Source of the DNA: Blautia sp. MSJ-19
GTDB taxonomy: Bacteria > Bacillota > Clostridia > Lachnospirales > Lachnospiraceae
Length of the DNA stretch: 60,396 nt
Reading direction: 5' to 3'
NCBI RefSeq assembly: GCF_018918125.1
Contig: NZ_JAHLQA010000032.1
Location: 1 to 60,396 of the forward strand
Below, piece by piece: positions 45,929 through 55,716 of the stretch; position 1 is the first letter of the stretch; the number at the start of each line of letters is the position of its first letter. The position numbers and the translations under genes are program-made. The notes under the pieces are model-generated. The model had not been told where the DNA came from, did no database searches, and worked only from the letters and a program-made list of their open reading frames with translations.

Positions 45929-46822
45929 TTATTCTGTTTCTCTGCGGTCCTCAATCTTATTTACATGATAATATTCTTCTACCAGAGAGATAAAGTCCAT
46001 GATATCCTGACTCCTGTAGCATTTCTCTGAGAACATCATCCAGACTCTTCTTGTGATCGGCTGATCATTCTGGTCATACAACGGGATCAACTGCACATGT
46101 TCACTTTTTACCCGCCATTTATCTCCGAAAAGAAAGGTGATCCCAAGCCCGTTCTCTACCATCTCGATTGCGATATCTGAATGCGGTACACGGTATGCCT
46201 CATGCGGCAGACTTCCAAAATGATTCTTCCACCACTGATTGACAAGGCTTGCCACCATCGGGTTCAGATAGGATTTGATGAGCGGCTGCTGGCTTACATC
46301 ATCCAGCTTCATTCCGACCGGAAGAGCAATATAAAGTGCCTCCTCAAACAGACAGGCTTTTTCTCCCAGGTATGGAAAATCTCCGCAGATAATACTGATA
46401 TCCAGCGATCCGTCCACCAGCTGCTGGATCAGAAGGTCACTGGAGTTTGGTACGGTTGTGATCTGCAGGCGGTCGTATTTTTCTTTGTATTCTTTGAATA
46501 ATTTCGGCATGTGGAGTCTCGCAAAAGAATTTGGGACACCGATGCGAAGGTACTCTCTGCTCGCTCTCTTTTCCGAAAAGTGTTCCTCGATCTCCTGAAG
46601 GAAATCCAGCATGATGCTTGCCTTTTTGACAAGGTAATGCCCGTCCTCCGTTAACTCCACGCCCTTGCTTGTGCGCCTCACGATCTCTATATTCCACTCC
46701 GTCTCCATCGCCTTGATCCGCTTGGTCAGGGCAGACTGCGTCATATAAAGTGTCTCTGCCGCCTTGGTCATACTGCGTTTTTCGTATAATACGGTCAGTA
46801 TTTTCCAGTCTATGTCTTTCAT
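45929..46822 (-). CDS. LysR-type regulator (second of tandem pair)
   Basis: 297 residues. HTH at 1-60 (MTKAAETLYMTQSALTKRIKAME) and a LysR substrate domain from about 90. It shares layout and many residues with the next gene upstream (both start MKD-DWxIL-xLY), so the two are paralogues from a duplication. It starts three bases after the other's stop. It lies in the middle of the tricarboxylate locus and is a candidate binder of the -65 dyads. Confidence 0.92.
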   Translation of the reverse strand: MKDIDWKILTVLYEKRSMTKAAETLYMTQSALTKRIKAMETEWNIEIVRRTSKGVELTEDGHYLVKKASIMLDFLQEIEEHFSEKRASREYLRIGVPNSFARLHMPKLFKEYKEKYDRLQITTVPNSSDLLIQQLVDGSLDISIICGDFPYLGEKACLFEEALYIALPVGMKLDDVSQQPLIKSYLNPMVASLVNQWWKNHFGSLPHEAYRVPHSDIAIEMVENGLGITFLFGDKWRVKSEHVQLIPLYDQNDQPITRRVWMMFSEKCYRSQDIMDFISLVEEYYHVNKIEDRRETE

Positions 46823-46825
46823 ATT

Positions 46826-47701
46826 TTATTTTCCTTTAACAGCAACTTCTTTTTCTATATAATCAATAAAATCCTCCAGAACACGGGTGATCCGTTTGTT
46901 CTTGGAATAGATGAACCAGGTATTTCTGGTCACGCTGCTGCCGTCCCTGTTTTTGAGTGGCGTCAGGCAGAGGTCATACGTATTCTCAAAATTATCCGGA
47001 AGGAAACAGATCGTGTAGCCCAGTCCCTTGTGGATGAGCTGCCAGGAAACATCAATGTAGCCGACGATCATACTGCCCGGTGCTTCGCTTCCAAACCATC
47101 CCTGCCACCAGTTATCGAGAAGTTCTTTTGTACGGTCGTTGGTCTTGTAGCCGATCCGCTGCATCTGTGGCAGCATATCAAAATCAACCGGCTCTTTCGT
47201 GACAAGATAGGCTTCGTTTCTGCCGATCAGCGTCTTGTTGACTGCGCCGTCATAATCGCCCCGGATAAATCCCACATCGATCGCATCCTCCAGCATCTTG
47301 CGGAAAAGAATGTTGCTCTGTTCATTGATGATATTGAATTCCACGTTCGGATGTTTCTGCTTGTACTGCACCAGCAGATCGGTCAGCGTATATTTGCTGT
47401 AGGTGTAGGAGGAACCGATGGTGATCACTCCTTCGGAATTTTCCTGGAATTCTTTGAGTTTTTCTTTGGTCTTACTCAGGAATTCGAGATATTGTCCCGC
47501 CTGTTTGCCCAGGAATTCTCCTTCTTCTGTAAACTCCAGTCCCTTTGGGGTACGGTTCACGATCGTTACCTGAAACTCTGACTCCATATGCTGCAGACGT
47601 TTGGTAAGAGAAGGCTGTGTCATGTACAGAAGATTTGCCACCTTTGTCATATTCGGGTTTTTGTATAATTCATAAAGAATCTCCCAATCTGAATCTTTCA
47701 T
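46826..47701 (-). CDS. LysR-type regulator (first of tandem pair)
   Basis: 291 residues. HTH at 1-60 (MTKVANLLYMTQPSLTKRLQHME) and a substrate-binding domain of the usual length (GVITIGSSYTYSKYTL onwards). Paralogous to the gene that follows it. The 263-base gap upstream contains only its promoter region and the icd terminator. Confidence 0.92.
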   Translation of the reverse strand: MKDSDWEILYELYKNPNMTKVANLLYMTQPSLTKRLQHMESEFQVTIVNRTPKGLEFTEEGEFLGKQAGQYLEFLSKTKEKLKEFQENSEGVITIGSSYTYSKYTLTDLLVQYKQKHPNVEFNIINEQSNILFRKMLEDAIDVGFIRGDYDGAVNKTLIGRNEAYLVTKEPVDFDMLPQMQRIGYKTNDRTKELLDNWWQGWFGSEAPGSMIVGYIDVSWQLIHKGLGYTICFLPDNFENTYDLCLTPLKNRDGSSVTRNTWFIYSKNKRITRVLEDFIDYIEKEVAVKGK

Positions 47702-47859
47702 AGCCGATGCTCTCCTTTGTTTATATTTCTATTGTATATTTTTGTCGAATCCTCTTTGTATCACGTACAGGTTTTCGTTACTGTCTTTATGCTCATTGTA
47801 ACACAATCCGGCAATTTTCTTCAACGTCTACACTTCTTTTTCAACTCTTTTTTCCAACA

Positions 47860-47898
47860 CAAAAGGCAGGATATCTCGTAAAGATATCCCGCTTTTTG
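47860..47898 (-). terminator. Terminator of the acn-icd operon
   Basis: Minus strand AAGCGGGATATC-TTTACGA-GATATCCTGCCTT, then TTGTG; A/T tracts on both sides. Confidence 0.75.
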
Positions 47899-47964
47899 AG
47901 GTAAATGAATGAATATATGTTTTCGATTATTCGTTGGAGGCTTTTATCAATTTGTTTCTGTTTA

Positions 47965-49131
47965 TTATTTGAGACCGCGGATGGTTTCAAGCAGGTAATC
48001 GGTGAATTCTGCTGCGCTTGCATCTTTTGTCTCAGTTGTGACAACAAGTTTCTTTTCTGTAACGGTGCAGATCTCAAGTGCTTTCTCAAGGATCGCATTT
48101 CTGTCTGCATAACCGATGTGGATCAGCATCTGTCCGACTGCACGGATCAGGCTGCACGGATTTGCATACTCTCCTCTGCCATGGGACATCAGATACGGTG
48201 CTGTTCCGTGGATCGCTTCGAACAGTGCGTACTGGTTTCCGATGTTGGAAGAGCATGCAGTTCCAAGTCCGCCGGCGTGTTCTGCTGCAACGTCTGTTAC
48301 GATATCGCCATAAAGGTTTGGAAGCACGATAACTTCAATGCCCTGGTTAAAGGACGGATCGAGCATTTTTGCACACATGGCATCTACAAGACGCTCCTGG
48401 ATCTCGATCTCCGGATACTCTTCTCCGACTTTACGGACAGCTTTGATGAAGTTTCCGTCTACCAGTTTGACGATGTTTGCTTTTGTGACGATGGTGACAT
48501 TCTTCTTGCCATTCTTGCGTGCAAACTCAAAAGCTGCTCTTGCAATACGCTCGCTGCCTTCTTTTGTCTGTACCTTGAAGTCTACTGCAATGTCGTCATC
48601 TACCTGGATTCCTTTATTTCCCCAGATATACTCTCCCTCGATGTTCTCACGGAAGAATGTCCAGTCGATGTTTTTGTCCGGGATCTTGATCGGACGGACA
48701 GCGGCAAACAGGTCCAGTCTTCTTCTTAAAAGGCTGTTTACGCTGACAAGGTTCGGAAGTCCGTCTCCTGCTCTCGGGGTTGTCATCGGTCCCTTTAAAA
48801 GGACATTACATTTCTTTACTTCTGTCAGGACTTCTTCCGGAAGGCTTTCCAGTTTTGCGACACGGTTTTCGATGGTAAGTCCTTCGATCTCACGTACTTC
48901 GATCTTTCCGGATTCGATCTCATCTTTTACCAGTTCATTCAGTACACGGAGGCCCTGTTTCATCAGGATCGGTCCTACACCGTCTCCCGGGAGAACACCT
49001 ACTACGATCTTGTCAAGTGATGCGAAATCTGTAGGTCTGGAAGATTCTTTCATTGCCTCGATGCGAGGTTCTTCTCCTTTTAACAGTTCTCCAAATTTCT
49101 CCTGTGCGATTTTAATATCTTCTGCCTTCAT
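47965..49131 (-). CDS. icd: Isocitrate dehydrogenase, isocitrate/isopropylmalate family
   Basis: 388 residues. VGVLPGDGVGPILM, the substrate stretch SVNSLLRRRLDLFAAVRP, the IEGEYIW loop, NLYGDIVTDVAAEHAGGLG metal ligands and EAIHGTAPYL. Oxidatively decarboxylates isocitrate to 2-oxoglutarate; NAD or NADP preference is not obvious. It follows the aconitase gene by 15 bases, which supports isocitrate over isopropylmalate or homoisocitrate. A long N-terminal helix (residues 1-38) precedes the Rossmann core. Confidence 0.9.
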   Translation of the reverse strand: MKAEDIKIAQEKFGELLKGEEPRIEAMKESSRPTDFASLDKIVVGVLPGDGVGPILMKQGLRVLNELVKDEIESGKIEVREIEGLTIENRVAKLESLPEEVLTEVKKCNVLLKGPMTTPRAGDGLPNLVSVNSLLRRRLDLFAAVRPIKIPDKNIDWTFFRENIEGEYIWGNKGIQVDDDIAVDFKVQTKEGSERIARAAFEFARKNGKKNVTIVTKANIVKLVDGNFIKAVRKVGEEYPEIEIQERLVDAMCAKMLDPSFNQGIEVIVLPNLYGDIVTDVAAEHAGGLGTACSSNIGNQYALFEAIHGTAPYLMSHGRGEYANPCSLIRAVGQMLIHIGYADRNAILEKALEICTVTEKKLVVTTETKDASAAEFTDYLLETIRGLK

Positions 49132-49146
49132 ATTGTCGGCTCCTTT

Positions 49147-51105
49147 CTATTTTTCCTGTGCAGCGAGCTGTTTCTTGAGGAAACGGAGCTGTCCGCCGCT
49201 TAATACAACTTCTACTTCGTTATCAGAAAGATCCAGATTTACAAAGAAGGAAAATCCTTTTGTCTTATTGAATACTTCTACTTTTCTTGTCGGGATCTGA
49301 TCCAGAAGATTGTTGATCTCCAGCTCATCTCCCTGATCGATCTTGTCATAGCTTTCCGGGTCTTCAAACAGCATCGGGATGATGCCGTGGTTTACCAGAT
49401 TTCCTTTGTGGATTCTGGCGATGCTCTTTGCAATCACACATTTGACTCCGAGGAACATCGGGTTGATTGCTGCATGTTCTCTTGAGGATCCCTGTCCGTA
49501 GTTTTCACCGCCGATGATGATGCTCTTGCTCATCTGTCTTGCACGCTCGGAGAAATCCGGTGCGTAACGGTGGTAGCAGTATTTGGACATCAGCGGAATA
49601 TTTGATCTCATGCTGGAGAACTCTGCACTTGCCGGTGTGATATCGTCTGTGGAAATGTTGTCTCCGCCTTTTAAGCTGACCGGAACACAGAGATGCTGCT
49701 GTGGTTCTTCCGGTACCGGCAGGAATTTGATGTTCGGTCCTTTGACGATCTCAACTTTCTTTGCTTCTTCTTCCGGAAGCGGTTTGATGATCATGGAATC
49801 ATTGACGATGTATTCTTCCGGCTCGTGGATCTCGGCGAGTTTCTTTACATCTTCTCCGAGGATCTCTTCTGCGGATGCGAAGGTTCCTTTGATCGCGGTT
49901 GCTGCTGCGCTCTCCGGGCTTACCAGGTAGATCTTGGCTGTCGGGTTTCCTGCACGGCCTTTGAAATTACGGTTGGAAGTACGAACGGCGATTCCTTCTG
50001 TTGCAGGAGTCTGTCCGATCGCACAGCACGGTCCGCAGGCGATCTCAAGGATCCTGACTCCGGCATCGATCAGCATGTCGATATATCCGTCACGGAGCAG
50101 TTCTTTGTAGGTCTGTCTGGATGCGATTCCGCAGGTACAGCTTACGTTTTCATTTACCTGTCTTCCCTTAAATACGAGGGCTGCTTTTGCCACATCTGCG
50201 TAGCTTGTATTTGTACAGCTTCCGATGAATACCTGCTGTACCGGTTTTCTCTCAACATCTTTGAGCGGAATTACGTTATCCGGCTGATGCGGACATGAGA
50301 TCAGGGGTTCCAGTTCGCTTAAGTTGATCTCGATGCGCTCATCGTATTCTGCATCCTCATCTGGAAGGAGTTCTGTGTACGCTTCTTCTCTTCCCTGCGC
50401 TTTGAGGAATTTATGTACCTGCTCGTCTGCAGGGAAAATAGAAGTGGTTGCGCCGAGCTCTGCACCCATGTTTGTAATGGTCGCTCTCTGCGGAACTTCC
50501 AGTTTTGCTGCTCCAGGTCCTACATACTCGTATACATTTCCAAGACCGCCCTTGATAGAAACTCGGCGGAGCATCTCAAGGATGACTTCTTTTGCGTTGA
50601 CACCCGGTTTCAGTTCTCCGGTCAGATAAACCTGTACGACTCTCGGCATTTTAAGTCTCATCGGAACTCCTGTCATGGCTGTTGCCACATCCATTCCTCC
50701 CACACCGATACACAGCATTCCAATAGAGCCGCCGTGTGGTGTATGGCTGTCACCGCCCATGCTGATCTTGCCCGGTGCACCGAATCTTGCTACATGTACG
50801 GTATGGCAGATACCGTTTCCAGGTCTGGATACATGTACGCCGAATTTCTTTGCTGCTGACTGTAAGTAGATATGGTCATCCGGTGTCTTGTTGTCTACAT
50901 ACAGAAGGTTGTGATCCAGGTAACTTACACTGCACTCTGTGCGGATCCTGTCAAGGCCGATGGCTTCAAAAGCCAGATAAGTCATAACTGCGTTGATGTC
51001 GTGTGTCAGTGTCTGATCGACTTTGATAAAAACTTCTTCCCCCGGAACCATGCTTCCTGATACATAATGAGATTCAATGATCTTTCTTGTTAATGACTTT
51101 CCCAT
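49147..51105 (-). CDS. acnA: Aconitate hydratase, short bacterial form
   Basis: 652 residues. Interconverts citrate and isocitrate via cis-aconitate. Cluster cysteines in GSCTNTSYADVAKA and CGPCCAIGQTPA; the substrate motif GGENYGQGSSREHAA in the swivel domain. The start is ATG 51105 (MGKSLTRKII) after GAGGAGG; 11 upstream codons read through the ribosome site. First gene of acn-icd. With IDH it turns citrate into 2-oxoglutarate for glutamate. Confidence 0.92.
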   Translation of the reverse strand: MGKSLTRKIIESHYVSGSMVPGEEVFIKVDQTLTHDINAVMTYLAFEAIGLDRIRTECSVSYLDHNLLYVDNKTPDDHIYLQSAAKKFGVHVSRPGNGICHTVHVARFGAPGKISMGGDSHTPHGGSIGMLCIGVGGMDVATAMTGVPMRLKMPRVVQVYLTGELKPGVNAKEVILEMLRRVSIKGGLGNVYEYVGPGAAKLEVPQRATITNMGAELGATTSIFPADEQVHKFLKAQGREEAYTELLPDEDAEYDERIEINLSELEPLISCPHQPDNVIPLKDVERKPVQQVFIGSCTNTSYADVAKAALVFKGRQVNENVSCTCGIASRQTYKELLRDGYIDMLIDAGVRILEIACGPCCAIGQTPATEGIAVRTSNRNFKGRAGNPTAKIYLVSPESAAATAIKGTFASAEEILGEDVKKLAEIHEPEEYIVNDSMIIKPLPEEEAKKVEIVKGPNIKFLPVPEEPQQHLCVPVSLKGGDNISTDDITPASAEFSSMRSNIPLMSKYCYHRYAPDFSERARQMSKSIIIGGENYGQGSSREHAAINPMFLGVKCVIAKSIARIHKGNLVNHGIIPMLFEDPESYDKIDQGDELEINNLLDQIPTRKVEVFNKTKGFSFFVNLDLSDNEVEVVLSGGQLRFLKKQLAAQEK

Positions 51106-51175
51106 TTGGAAAACCTCCTCGCATTTTTTACTGGTCACGTTCGGCTAAAACGTTTGGTTTGTTCTTTATGCTTTT

Positions 51176-51240
51176 ATTATAAGTGGTCATTTTCCAAAAA
51201 TAAAATTGCTTCTGTCAATGCTCATATTCCTAAAATGAAT
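51176..51240 (-). promoter_or_regulatory. acn-icd promoter with class-2 LysR dyad
   Basis: Perfect -10 TATAAT (minus, 51176-51181), no consensus -35 at 17 bp, dyad ATTCC-TAAAA-TGAAT (51226-51240) 50 bases from the hexamer, centred near -64. Confidence 0.6.
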
Positions 51241-51279
51241 GGTATGAAATGCAATTTTCCTTATGCCCAAAAATCTTCC

Positions 51280-52512
51280 TTATGCTTCCTGTGTATCCAG
51301 TCCTTCCATGTAGCGGATCATGCCCTGTGCCGCGATCTTTGCGCCCTCAACCGCATGAACAACTGTTTTGGAACCGGTCGTAACATCACCTGCTGCAAAA
51401 ACACCCGGTTTCGTCGTCATTCCATTCTCGTCTACGATCAGAAGTCCTCGCTCAGAGCCTTCCAGACCTACTGTGGTACGGATCAGTTTTCTTCTCGGTC
51501 CCTGGCTGATGGAGATGATCGTGGAGTCTGCCTCTACCTGCTCCTCCTCTTTCTCATAGCCGATAACTTTGCCGTCCTCATCAAGAATGGAAGTACAGAA
51601 AACAGGCCCCTTCTCTGTGATATACTGGATTTCTTTACCAAAAACAAATTCTGCTCCGTCAAGTTTTGCATAGGAGATCTCATGGGAGCTTGCTGCTGCC
51701 CTGCTTCCTCTTGCATACAGTGTTACATGGCGTGCACCGTTTCGAAGTGCTGTTCTTGCCACATCCATCGCTGCATTTCCCATACCGATGATCGCAACAT
51801 TTTCACCAAGCTCATAACCAGATGGATTTGCCAGATAGTCAATACCAAACTGAACGTTTCCGAGACATTCTCCGTGGATCCCTAAGTTTCTTGCTTTCCA
51901 TACGCCGGTTCCGACAAAGATGCCTGCATATCCGTCACGGAACAGATCGTCAATCTTTAAGACAGCACCGATCGTTGTATTCGGGCGGATCTTGATGCCC
52001 ATATCAAGAAGTCTCTGTCTGTATCTGTCCAGAATGCTCTTTGGAAGACGAAATTCCGGGATGCCATAGCGCATGATGCCGCCGATGTCATCTTTCCATT
52101 CAAAAATAGTCACATCGTATCCTGCTTTTGCCAGGATGATCGCCGCAGTCAGACCTGCCGGGCCTGCGCCGATGACTGCTACTTTTTTCCCCTTTTTCTC
52201 CACTTTCGGGATTTCCATGCGGTCAAGATAGGTGTCCGAGATATAGGTCTCTATGCTGGAAAAATGCACCGGATTTCCCTTACGTCCCAGTACGCAGTTT
52301 CCTGCACACTGCTGTTCGTGATTACAGACGATCGAACAGATCACGGACATGGGATTGTTCTCAAAAAGCTCTTTTCCCGCATCCATGACTTTGTTTTCTT
52401 TGAACATCTGGATGATGTGCGGGATCGGTGTATGTACCGGGCAGCCTTTCTGACACATTGGTTTCTTACAGTTCAAGCAGCGGTTTGCCTCATCGATGAT
52501 ATGCAGACTCAT
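51280..52512 (-). CDS. GltD-like FAD/NAD(P)-dependent oxidoreductase
   Basis: 410 residues. An N-terminal cysteine domain (CLNCKKPMCQKGCPVHTPIP and CNHEQQCAGNC) for [4Fe-4S] clusters, an FAD site GAGPAGLTAAIILAKAGYDVTIFE, an NAD(P) site GMGNAAMDVARTALRNGA, and the FAD-closing AAGDVTTGSKTVVHAVEGA. It is like the glutamate synthase small subunit but without a large subunit nearby. The redox partner is unknown. It overlaps rraA by four bases, so it should act in the same pathway. Confidence 0.85.
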   Translation of the reverse strand: MSLHIIDEANRCLNCKKPMCQKGCPVHTPIPHIIQMFKENKVMDAGKELFENNPMSVICSIVCNHEQQCAGNCVLGRKGNPVHFSSIETYISDTYLDRMEIPKVEKKGKKVAVIGAGPAGLTAAIILAKAGYDVTIFEWKDDIGGIMRYGIPEFRLPKSILDRYRQRLLDMGIKIRPNTTIGAVLKIDDLFRDGYAGIFVGTGVWKARNLGIHGECLGNVQFGIDYLANPSGYELGENVAIIGMGNAAMDVARTALRNGARHVTLYARGSRAAASSHEISYAKLDGAEFVFGKEIQYITEKGPVFCTSILDEDGKVIGYEKEEEQVEADSTIISISQGPRRKLIRTTVGLEGSERGLLIVDENGMTTKPGVFAAGDVTTGSKTVVHAVEGAKIAAQGMIRYMEGLDTQEA

Positions 52513-53147
52513 TTTCGTTCACCCTCCTCCATGATCACTCTCGGTAAAATTTCTCCTGTTTCTTTCATTCGCTGAATGGTTCTCTCTTCTGCCTGGATCT
52601 TTTTGCGGGCACGTTCCATCACGCCTTCTGCTTCTTCCGGTTTGAGTACCAGTACGCCGTTACAGTCGCCTACGATAATGTCTCCTGGACATACTTCCAC
52701 ACCGCCGCAGATAACGGGAACATTCAGTTCGCCGAGACGTTCTTTACCGGCACTTCCCGGTGTGACAGCTCTTGCGAAGATCGGAAAGCCTGCTTCACGG
52801 CATCCCTGAAGATCACGGAATGCGCCATCGATCACCACGCCTTCTGCCTCTTTCATTGCTGCACAGATGCTTCTGTGGTCGCCCCAGTAAGAACCATTGC
52901 AGTAGCCTTTTCCGGCGATGACCATGACGTCACCTTTTTTCATCTCCAGAATCCCATCCGGAACCAGTCCGCTGATGCCGATCGGTGCCTTGACAGTGTA
53001 TGCCGGACCTACAATCTTCTTGTAAGTAACTCTCTCCTGGATCGCAGAGTCCATGGTATGGTACTTTCCTGCTCCAACTCCATCGCACAGTTCTGAGGTT
53101 GTGAACTGTCTTAATTCTTTTATGATCTCTTCCAGTGTCTTTGCCAT
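52509..53147 (-). CDS. RraA-family aldolase / oxaloacetate decarboxylase
   Basis: 212 residues. Member of the RraA/HMG-CHA aldolase family: SELCDGVGAGKYHTMDS start, Arg-Asp metal motif VVIDGAFRDLQGC and the C-terminal VGDCNGVLVLKPEEAE. Relatives split 4-carboxy-4-hydroxy-2-oxoadipate or HMG and decarboxylate oxaloacetate. Here decarboxylation of the oxaloacetate made by citrate lyase, or cleavage of a related tricarboxylate, is inferred. Its promoter has the same element as citD. Confidence 0.82.
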   Translation of the reverse strand: MAKTLEEIIKELRQFTTSELCDGVGAGKYHTMDSAIQERVTYKKIVGPAYTVKAPIGISGLVPDGILEMKKGDVMVIAGKGYCNGSYWGDHRSICAAMKEAEGVVIDGAFRDLQGCREAGFPIFARAVTPGSAGKERLGELNVPVICGGVEVCPGDIIVGDCNGVLVLKPEEAEGVMERARKKIQAEERTIQRMKETGEILPRVIMEEGERK

Positions 53148-53200
53148 ATCCCTTACTCCTTATCACATAGTTTTTAGTTCTGTTGTATTTTCTTACTTCT

Positions 53201-53265
53201 ATGATAACGTCTGGGATAGCATTTGAAAAATTCATAAAAAGAATTCGCGTATAACTTTTTGGTAT
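53201..53265 (-). promoter_or_regulatory. rraA-gltD-like promoter with class-1 LysR element
   Basis: -10 TATCAT (minus, 53201-53206); plus-strand AATTCATAAAAAGAATT (53229-53245) and ATAAC-TTTTT-GGTAT (53251-53265), 50 bases from the hexamer. Confidence 0.6.
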
Positions 53266-53285
53266 AAGAAAAAAATCCAGACACG

Positions 53286-53314
53286 ACAAAAAGCCACAGG
53301 TTTCCCCATGGCTT
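53286..53314 (-). terminator. Terminator of the large hydratase gene
   Basis: Minus strand AAGCCA ... TGGCTT followed by TTTG; short stem. Confidence 0.6.
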
Positions 53315-53367
53315 CTTGTATTTATGTGCAGAGTAGGTAAAAAGGTAATTATGACTTTTGTAATTAA

Positions 53368-55656
53368 TTATTTGCGGCTTCTGTTGTAGTTGATTAGGCA
53401 TCCTGCTTTGACGATCTTCTTCTCATCGTCTGTCATGTCTGCAACGTACAGCGACAGTTCTTTGATCTCGTCACCGATCACGTATGCTTTGATATCTTTC
53501 ATATCGCCATCAAAAGCTTCTCGGATTCCCGGTACATAGATGTAGTCTCCGATCTGGAAGTCCGGCTCGCCCTTCATCTGGAACGGGATCATACCCCAGT
53601 TCATAACATTGGAACGATAACGTTTGGTTGCGTACTCTTTTGTGATGTTGGCAAGACCACCGATCACACGCTGGCAGCTTGCAGCCTGCTCTCTGGCGGA
53701 ACCATCACCTGGTTTTACTGCGTAGATCATGCTTCCGATCTCACTTGCAGCCGGGTCAACAGTTTCCTGTCCGTTAAGGGTATGGATCTTGTCGAATACT
53801 TCTTTCAGTTCCGGTTCTGCTGCGAACAGATCTTCTCCTGCAACTCTTGCTTTTTCGAGTTTGTCTACTTCTTTGGAGCGTCCTACATATTCCGGATCAC
53901 GTCTGGACAGGGTGAACTCAGCCAGTCCAAGCGGGTTGGAACGGAAGGAGGATGTCTCTCCGGATGGGATCAGCTCATCTGTGGTTGTTACAGGGTCAAG
54001 GATCCTGGAGCATACTTTCAGAAGGATGTTGTCTGTCAGCGGGCTCATCTCCGGCCAGTCTTTGATGTTCGGTCCATAAACAAGGTCTTTCTTTTCATCA
54101 CCTTTCTGGAATCCGTTGTAAACTCTCTTATTATATACAGTATCATCGAAGGTGTATTCCGGTACATCTCCCCAGCAGTCAAGAGTTTCTGCGGATGTCA
54201 GGATACCGCCGTTTGCTGCTGTTGCTGCGATGGAACGTGCATCCATAAGTGCAACGGCTGACATCTGTCCGTTTCCTGGCTTGCTTCCTTCACGGTTCGG
54301 GAAGTTTCTGGTTGTGTGGCGGATACTTAAGCCGTCATTGCAAGGAGTATCTCCTGCACCGAAGCACGGTCCGCAGAATGCGGTACGGATGATTGCGCCG
54401 GCTTCCATAAGGTCTGCAATGTATCCCTGTCTTGTAAGGTTGATAAATACCGGCTGGGAAGAAGGATAAACAGCAAGACTGAATTCTCCGTCTCCGGTGT
54501 TTTTGCCTTTGAGTGCATGTGCTGCCTCAACAACGTTTGTATAGTTACCGCCGGCGCATCCTGCGATGACTGCCTGCTGTACCTGGAGGCCTTTGTCTGT
54601 GATCTTGTCAACAAGGTGGAACTGTGCTTTACCCTGAGCAACCTGTGCAGCCTCTTCTTCTACGCTGTGAAGGATGTCTTTCAGGTTTGCATTGAGTTCG
54701 TCGATCTCGTAAGTGTTGCTTGGGTGGAACGGAAGGGCGATCATTGGTTTTACAGTGCTTAAGTCTACATAGACCACGCCATCATAGTAAGCAACATCTG
54801 CCGGGTTGAGTTCTTTGTAGTCATCTCCTCTTCCGTGGATGGTCAGGAACTCTTTGGTGTCTTCATCTGTTCTCCAGATGGAAGAAAGACAGGTTGTCTC
54901 TGTTGTCATAACATCGATTCCGTTACGGAAGTCTGTTTTCAGGGAGGAAACGCCAGGTCCTACGAACTCCATAACTTTGTTCTTAACATATCCGTTTTTG
55001 AAGACTGCTCCGATGATCGCAAGTGCGATATCCTGCGGTCCTACCCACGGATTCGGTTTGCCGTCAAGGTAGATCGCGATGACTTCCGGACATGCAACAT
55101 CGTAGGTATCGCAGAGAAGCTGTTTTACAAGCTCGCCGCCGCCTTCGCCAATCGCCATGGTACCGAGTGCACCATAACGTGTATGGGAATCAGATCCGAG
55201 GATCATCTTGCCGCAGCCTGCGAACATCTCTCTCATGTACTGATGGATAACTGCGATGTGTGGTGGAACATAGATCCCGCCGTATTTCTTTGCTGCGGAA
55301 AGTCCGAACATGTGGTCATCTTCATTGATGGTTCCGCCTACTGCACAGAGTGAGTTGTGGCAGTTTGTCAGAACGTATGGAATCGGGAATTTTTCCATTC
55401 CGGATGCCTTTGCTGTCTGGATGATCCCTACGAAAGTGATATCATGGGAAGCCATTGCGTCAAATTTAAGTTTGAGGTTTTCCATGTTTCCGGAAGTGTT
55501 GTGGGCTTTCATGATGTTGTAAGCCATGGTGCCTTTTCTTGCTTCGGATTTTTCAGCTTTCTTTCCTGTTAATGCTTCTACTTTTGCAGCCTCTGCTTCC
55601 GGTACGATCTCTTTGCCGTTTACCAGATATGCGCCGCCGTCATATAACTTTACCAT
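53368..55656 (-). CDS. Large aconitase-superfamily hydratase, YbhJ type
   Basis: 762 residues, about the length of E. coli YbhJ. Aconitase fold with [24 protein letters not shown], the cluster cysteines in [15 protein letters not shown] and [13 protein letters not shown], a swivel domain late in the chain ([17 protein letters not shown]). The GSCTN motif is replaced by GCAGGNYTN. The substrate of this branch is not established. It is a second hydratase in a locus that already has a standard aconitase, so it may act on a different tricarboxylate. Its promoter element matches citD and rraA. Confidence 0.82.
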   Translation of the reverse strand: MVKLYDGGAYLVNGKEIVPEAEAAKVEALTGKKAEKSEARKGTMAYNIMKAHNTSGNMENLKLKFDAMASHDITFVGIIQTAKASGMEKFPIPYVLTNCHNSLCAVGGTINEDDHMFGLSAAKKYGGIYVPPHIAVIHQYMREMFAGCGKMILGSDSHTRYGALGTMAIGEGGGELVKQLLCDTYDVACPEVIAIYLDGKPNPWVGPQDIALAIIGAVFKNGYVKNKVMEFVGPGVSSLKTDFRNGIDVMTTETTCLSSIWRTDEDTKEFLTIHGRGDDYKELNPADVAYYDGVVYVDLSTVKPMIALPFHPSNTYEIDELNANLKDILHSVEEEAAQVAQGKAQFHLVDKITDKGLQVQQAVIAGCAGGNYTNVVEAAHALKGKNTGDGEFSLAVYPSSQPVFINLTRQGYIADLMEAGAIIRTAFCGPCFGAGDTPCNDGLSIRHTTRNFPNREGSKPGNGQMSAVALMDARSIAATAANGGILTSAETLDCWGDVPEYTFDDTVYNKRVYNGFQKGDEKKDLVYGPNIKDWPEMSPLTDNILLKVCSRILDPVTTTDELIPSGETSSFRSNPLGLAEFTLSRRDPEYVGRSKEVDKLEKARVAGEDLFAAEPELKEVFDKIHTLNGQETVDPAASEIGSMIYAVKPGDGSAREQAASCQRVIGGLANITKEYATKRYRSNVMNWGMIPFQMKGEPDFQIGDYIYVPGIREAFDGDMKDIKAYVIGDEIKELSLYVADMTDDEKKIVKAGCLINYNRSRK

Positions 55657-55716
55657 ATAGTTTTCGCTCCTTTACTTTTTGTTTAGAGTGTTTTTTTGTT
55701 TCCCTTTGATGACTTT

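Noticed and set aside
47965..49131. A second leuB (3-isopropylmalate dehydrogenase)
   Set aside because: The DLFAAVRP and IEGEYIW stretches and the coupling to aconitase fit isocitrate dehydrogenase better; homoisocitrate cannot be fully excluded.
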